Part shown: positions 7,549 through 10,000 of the stretch, piece after piece
How positions within the stretch are numbered: the stretch's first letter is position 1
Layout of the letters: every line of letters begins with the position of its first letter
Assembly (NCBI GenBank): GCA_020217035.1
Contig: JAIWOG010000165.1
Coordinates: 1-10,000 of the forward strand
Direction of reading: 5' to 3'
From: Magnetospirillum sp.
Lineage (GTDB): Bacteria; Pseudomonadota; Alphaproteobacteria; Rhodospirillales; Magnetospirillaceae
DNA length: 10,000 nucleotides
Translations under genes and position numbers: made by a program
Notes under the pieces: model-generated
Told to the model about the DNA's origin: nothing
The model's database searches: none
The model's input: the letters and a program-made list of their open reading frames with translations, nothing else

Positions 7549-7609
7549 CGAAGCTTCACCTTTTGATGCTTGAAAATCCAAGTCGATCAAGCGCATGGTG
7601 ACGCAAGAA

Positions 7610-7630
7610 CATATAGATGTCTAGACCTTT
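7610..7630 (+). promoter_or_regulatory. PhnF operator and probable promoter region between phnF and phnG
   Basis: A perfect palindrome GTCTAGAC (7619-7626) is flanked on the left by the imperfect palindrome CATATAGATG (7610-7619), with centres eight bases apart. Both resemble HutC-subfamily half-sites (TAGAC/TAGAT). The AT-rich patch 7611-7618 could serve as a -10 box for either direction (TATAGA rightward, TCTATA leftward), so a bound repressor would block both phnG and phnF. No convincing -35 box was found. The motif 7616-7630 recurs at 6778-6792. Confidence 0.65.
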
Positions 7631-7643
7631 TTTGGATTTGTCC

Positions 7644-8102
7644 ATGACTTCCACGACGATCGATACAGAACGCCGCCGCCATTGGATGGGGGTGTTGGCG
7701 AAATCGCCCGCCGACCGGCTGGACCAGCTTTGGTCGCAGTTGGACGCGGTACCCGCCTGGTCGCATTTGCGCCGCCCGGAAGTGGGTCTGGTGATGGTGC
7801 GCGGCCGCATGGGCGGCGACGGCGCGGCGTTCAACATGGGCGAGATGACGGTGACCCGGTGCTCGGTGCGGGTTGATGGCGGTCCTGTCGGCCACGCCTG
7901 GGTGGCGGGGCGGTGCGCCCGCCACGCTGAGATGGCGGCGCTGGCCGACGCGCTTTTGCAGATGCCGCGCTGGCACGACGAGGTCTCGCGCCGCGTGGTC
8001 GCGCCCTTGGCGCGCCAACTGGCCGACGACCGGGCGCAAGCCGGCCGCAAGGCCGCCGCCACCCGCGTCGATTTCTTCACCATGGTCCGCGGAGAGGATT
8101 GA
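7644..8102 (+). CDS. phnG: C-P lyase subunit PhnG
   Basis: The 152-residue protein (E. coli PhnG is about 150) is recognised by RRRHWMGVLAKSP near the N-terminus, RMGGDG (55-60), the ARHAEMAAL stretch (92-100) and the hallmark C-terminus RVDFFTMVRG. PhnG is part of the cytoplasmic PhnGHIJ core complex. With PhnI it helps attach the phosphonate to ribose at the expense of the adenine of ATP, before PhnJ cleaves the C-P bond. An in-frame ATG lies at 7617, but it falls inside the operator palindrome and has no ribosome binding site. The ATG at 7644 follows TTGGATTTG and gives the normal family length, so it is preferred. First gene of the phnGHIJ operon; its stop is four bases before phnH. Confidence 0.95.
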   Translation: MTSTTIDTERRRHWMGVLAKSPADRLDQLWSQLDAVPAWSHLRRPEVGLVMVRGRMGGDGAAFNMGEMTVTRCSVRVDGGPVGHAWVAGRCARHAEMAALADALLQMPRWHDEVSRRVVAPLARQLADDRAQAGRKAAATRVDFFTMVRGED

Positions 8103-8106
8103 TCCC

Positions 8107-8712
8107 GTGAACGCACTTGTCCCCGAAACCGGCCTGCTGCCGGGCTTCGCCGATCCCGTCGCCGAGGCGCAGAAGACCTTCCGCGCCGTCCTGGAAGCCA
8201 TCAGCCGTCCCGGCACCATCGTCACCGCGCCGTCCTTGCCGGCGGCGCCCGCGCCGCTTAACCCGGTCGTCGCCGCCTTGCTGCTGGCCCTGGTGGATTA
8301 TGAGACGCCGCTGTGGCTGGATCAGGCCACCCACCAGCCGGCGGTGCTGGACTATGTTCGTTTTCATTGCGGCTGTCCGCTGGTTGCCGATCCCGCCCAG
8401 GCGGCCTTCGCCGTGGTGGCCGAGCCGCAATCCATGCCGCCGCTGTCGGCCTTCCATCTGGGCAGTGACGAATATCCCGACCGCTCGACCACCCTCATCA
8501 TCCAGGTGCCCAACCTGGACGGCGGCGACAATTGGCGGCTGAAGGGGCCGGGCATCCGCGACCAGGCCATCTTGTCGGCCGGCCATCTGCCCGCTGGCTT
8601 CAAGTCCTGGGTGCGGGACAACCACGCTTTGTTCCCGCGCGGTGTGGACCTGCTGTTCGCGGCCCCGGCGCAACTGGCCGGCCTGCCCCGTTCCACCCAA
8701 TTGGAGGGTTGA
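8107..8712 (+). CDS. phnH: C-P lyase subunit PhnH
   Basis: The 201-residue protein (E. coli PhnH 194) shows family landmarks: an N-terminal FADPVAEAQKTFRAVLEAISRPG, then DYETPLWL (64-71), VRFHCGCPLV (84-93) and the end region FPRGVDLLF...GLPRSTQLEG. PhnH is a core-complex subunit with a fold related to PLP-dependent transferases but without a cofactor lysine site, and it is needed for phosphonate activation with PhnG and PhnI. It starts at GTG 8107, preceded by GGAGAGG (8091-8097) within the phnG end. This start places the conserved block 14 residues in, as expected. The stop lies three bases before the phnI start, with the phnI ribosome binding site inside the phnH 3' end. Confidence 0.95.
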   Translation: MNALVPETGLLPGFADPVAEAQKTFRAVLEAISRPGTIVTAPSLPAAPAPLNPVVAALLLALVDYETPLWLDQATHQPAVLDYVRFHCGCPLVADPAQAAFAVVAEPQSMPPLSAFHLGSDEYPDRSTTLIIQVPNLDGGDNWRLKGPGIRDQAILSAGHLPAGFKSWVRDNHALFPRGVDLLFAAPAQLAGLPRSTQLEG

Positions 8713-8715
8713 CCC

Positions 8716-9792
8716 ATGTATGTGGCGGTCAAGGGTGGCGAAAAGGCCATCGACAACGCCCACGCGCTGCTGGCCGAGGACCGGCGCGGTGACGAAAGCG
8801 TGCCGGAACTGAGCTTGGAACAAATATCCGGGCAATTGTCCCTGGCGGTGGAGCGGGTGATGACCGAGGGTTCGGTCTATGACCGCGAACTGGCCGCCCT
8901 GGCGCTGAAACAGGCCCAGGGCGACGCGGTGGAGGCCATCTTCCTGCTTCGGGCCTATCGCACCACGCTGCCGCGCTTTGGCGCCAGCCAGCCGGTGGAC
9001 ACCGGTTCCATGGCCATCCGCCGGCGCATCTCGGCGGCGTTCAAGGACCTGCCTGGCGGCCAGGTGCTGGGGCCGACCTACGACTACACCCACCGCCTGT
9101 TGGATTTCGCCCTGGCCGCCGAGGGGAGCGAAAGACCGTCGGTGGCGGAAAACGCCGAACCGGTGGAAGCGTCCATGCCGCGTGTCACCGACGTTTTGGG
9201 GCATCAGGGATTGATCGAAGCGTCGGGCGACGGCCCCGAGGTGCCGGGTGACCTGACCCGCCAGCCCTTGACCTTCCCCGCCGGTCGCGACCTGCGTCTG
9301 CAAAACCTGGCCCGCGCCGACGAAGGCTTCGTCCTGGCGCTCGCCTATTCCAGCCAGCGCGGTTACGGCAACACCCACCCCTTCGCCGGCGAAATCCGCA
9401 TGGGCGAGGTGGCGGTGGAACTGGTGCCGGAAGAACTGGGCTTCGCCATCGAAATCGGCGAGATCACCCTGACCGAATGCCAGATGGTCAACCAGTTCAA
9501 GGGCTCGAAATCGGTGCCGCCGCAATTCACCCGCGGCTACGGCGTAAGCTTCGGCCAATGCGAGCGCAAGGCCATGGCCATGGCCCTGGTCGACCGTTCG
9601 CTCAGGGCCGAGGATCTGGGCGAACTGGTGTCCAATCCGGCCCAGGACCAGGAATTCGTGCTTTATCATTCCGACAACGTCGAAGCCTCTGGCTTCGTCC
9701 AGCACCTGAAGCTGCCCCATTACGTGGACTTCCAGTCGGAACTGGAAATGATCCGCCGCTTGCGGCGCGAGAACGCGGAGGCCGCCCAATGA
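8716..9792 (+). CDS. phnI: C-P lyase subunit PhnI (purine ribonucleoside phosphonate-forming)
   Basis: The 358-residue protein (E. coli PhnI 354) begins with the near-invariant MYVAVKGGEKAID. It contains LALKQAQGDAVEAIFLLRAYRTTL, GPTYDYTHRLLDF, AYSSQRGYGNTHPFAGEIR, ERKAMAMALVDR and the closing HLKLPHYVDFQSELEMI. PhnI alone acts as a purine nucleosidase. In the complex with PhnG, PhnH and PhnL it replaces adenine of ATP by the phosphonate, giving a ribose 5-triphosphate 1-phosphonate. GGAGG (8703-8707) is the ribosome binding site. Its TGA overlaps the phnJ start in an ATGA arrangement, so the subunits are translationally coupled. No missing or altered family block was noticed; the variable stretch around 130-190 differs from E. 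coli as usual. Confidence 0.97.
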   Translation: MYVAVKGGEKAIDNAHALLAEDRRGDESVPELSLEQISGQLSLAVERVMTEGSVYDRELAALALKQAQGDAVEAIFLLRAYRTTLPRFGASQPVDTGSMAIRRRISAAFKDLPGGQVLGPTYDYTHRLLDFALAAEGSERPSVAENAEPVEASMPRVTDVLGHQGLIEASGDGPEVPGDLTRQPLTFPAGRDLRLQNLARADEGFVLALAYSSQRGYGNTHPFAGEIRMGEVAVELVPEELGFAIEIGEITLTECQMVNQFKGSKSVPPQFTRGYGVSFGQCERKAMAMALVDRSLRAEDLGELVSNPAQDQEFVLYHSDNVEASGFVQHLKLPHYVDFQSELEMIRRLRRENAEAAQ

Positions 9793-10000
9793 GCGCCGGT
9801 TACAACTTCGCTTATCTGGACGAACAGACCAAGCGCATGCTGCGCCGCGCCATCCTGAAGGCGGTGGCCATCCCCGGCTATCAGGTGCCGTTCGGCAGCC
9901 GCGAAATGCCGCTGCCCTATGGCTGGGGCACCGGCGGCATCCAGGTGACGGCGGCGGTGATCGGTGCCGACGACACCTTGAAGGTCATCGACCAGGGCGC
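9789..10000 (+). CDS. phnJ: C-P lyase catalytic subunit PhnJ (partial, cut by window end)
   Basis: The first 70 codons are visible. SGYNFAYLDEQTKRM-like N-terminal residues, followed by RRAILKAVAIPGYQVPFGSREMPLPYGWGTGG split across 19-50, are almost identical to E. coli PhnJ. PhnJ is the radical S-adenosylmethionine enzyme that breaks the carbon-phosphorus bond of 5-phosphoribosyl 1-phosphonate, releasing an alkane and 5-phosphoribosyl 1,2-cyclic phosphate. Its iron-sulfur cysteines lie in the C-terminal part, beyond this window, so completeness cannot be checked. The ATG overlaps the phnI stop codon by two bases. phnK and phnL would be expected next. Confidence 0.96.
   Translation, partial: MSAGYNFAYLDEQTKRMLRRAILKAVAIPGYQVPFGSREMPLPYGWGTGGIQVTAAVIGADDTLKVIDQG

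Noticed and set aside
7542..7559. Possible Pho box: CTGTCAT followed 11 bases later by GCTTCAC
   Set aside because: The first half matches the PhoB consensus fully, but the second matches only about four of seven. It covers the phnF start codon and ribosome binding site, and no -10 box is placed suitably for phnG.
6752..7560. GTGAAGCTT repeated near 4002, 6753 and (inverted) 7558
   Set aside because: The copies share only about nine bases, lie in unrelated settings (one is the phnF ribosome binding site) and are not palindromically organised like operators.
8077..9789. Long minus-strand open frame opposite phnH and phnI
   Set aside because: Shadow of strongly conserved C-P lyase genes; no domain recognised and composition typical of an antisense frame.

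Overview
This GC-rich window has tightly packed genes, short intergenic gaps and alphaproteobacterial-looking proteins. It suggests a Rhodospirillales-type bacterium, possibly Magnetospirillum-like; that placement is inferred from general character, not from a marker gene. Every gap between genes is under 135 bases. No tRNA, rRNA, CRISPR array, insertion sequence or phage gene is visible.

Left part (1-5213). A membrane diguanylate cyclase with a periplasmic sensor region lies on the minus strand (67-1671). It is divergent from a three-gene plus-strand operon: a TetR-family repressor of AcuR type, an AcuI/YhdH-type acryloyl-CoA reductase, and an AhpD/carboxymuconolactone-decarboxylase-like 'peroxidase-related' protein. 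A palindromic operator candidate sits inside the predicted acuR promoter. A different palindrome sits inside the predicted promoter of the diguanylate cyclase. A membrane-anchored SGNH/GDSL hydrolase follows (4074-5213).

Right part (5345-10000). This is the left end of a carbon-phosphorus (C-P) lyase locus for phosphonate use. phnG, phnH, phnI and the start of phnJ run rightward in tight order, and phnJ is cut by the window end. The GntR/HutC regulator gene phnF is divergent from them. Downstream of phnF on the same strand are a DUF1045 gene (2H-phosphoesterase-like, long associated with phosphonate operons) and an endonuclease/exonuclease/phosphatase (EEP) family gene that overlaps it.

The most informative non-coding signal is a 15-base motif, identical at 14 positions, found in front of phnG (7616-7630) and again in front of the DUF1045 gene (6778-6792). 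It resembles known HutC-subfamily operators. It implies that PhnF controls both transcription units, and so places the DUF1045 and EEP phosphoesterases in the phosphonate regulon. No wholly new system is evident. The best lead is the DUF1045-EEP pair as accessory, or PhnP-replacing, phosphoesterases.
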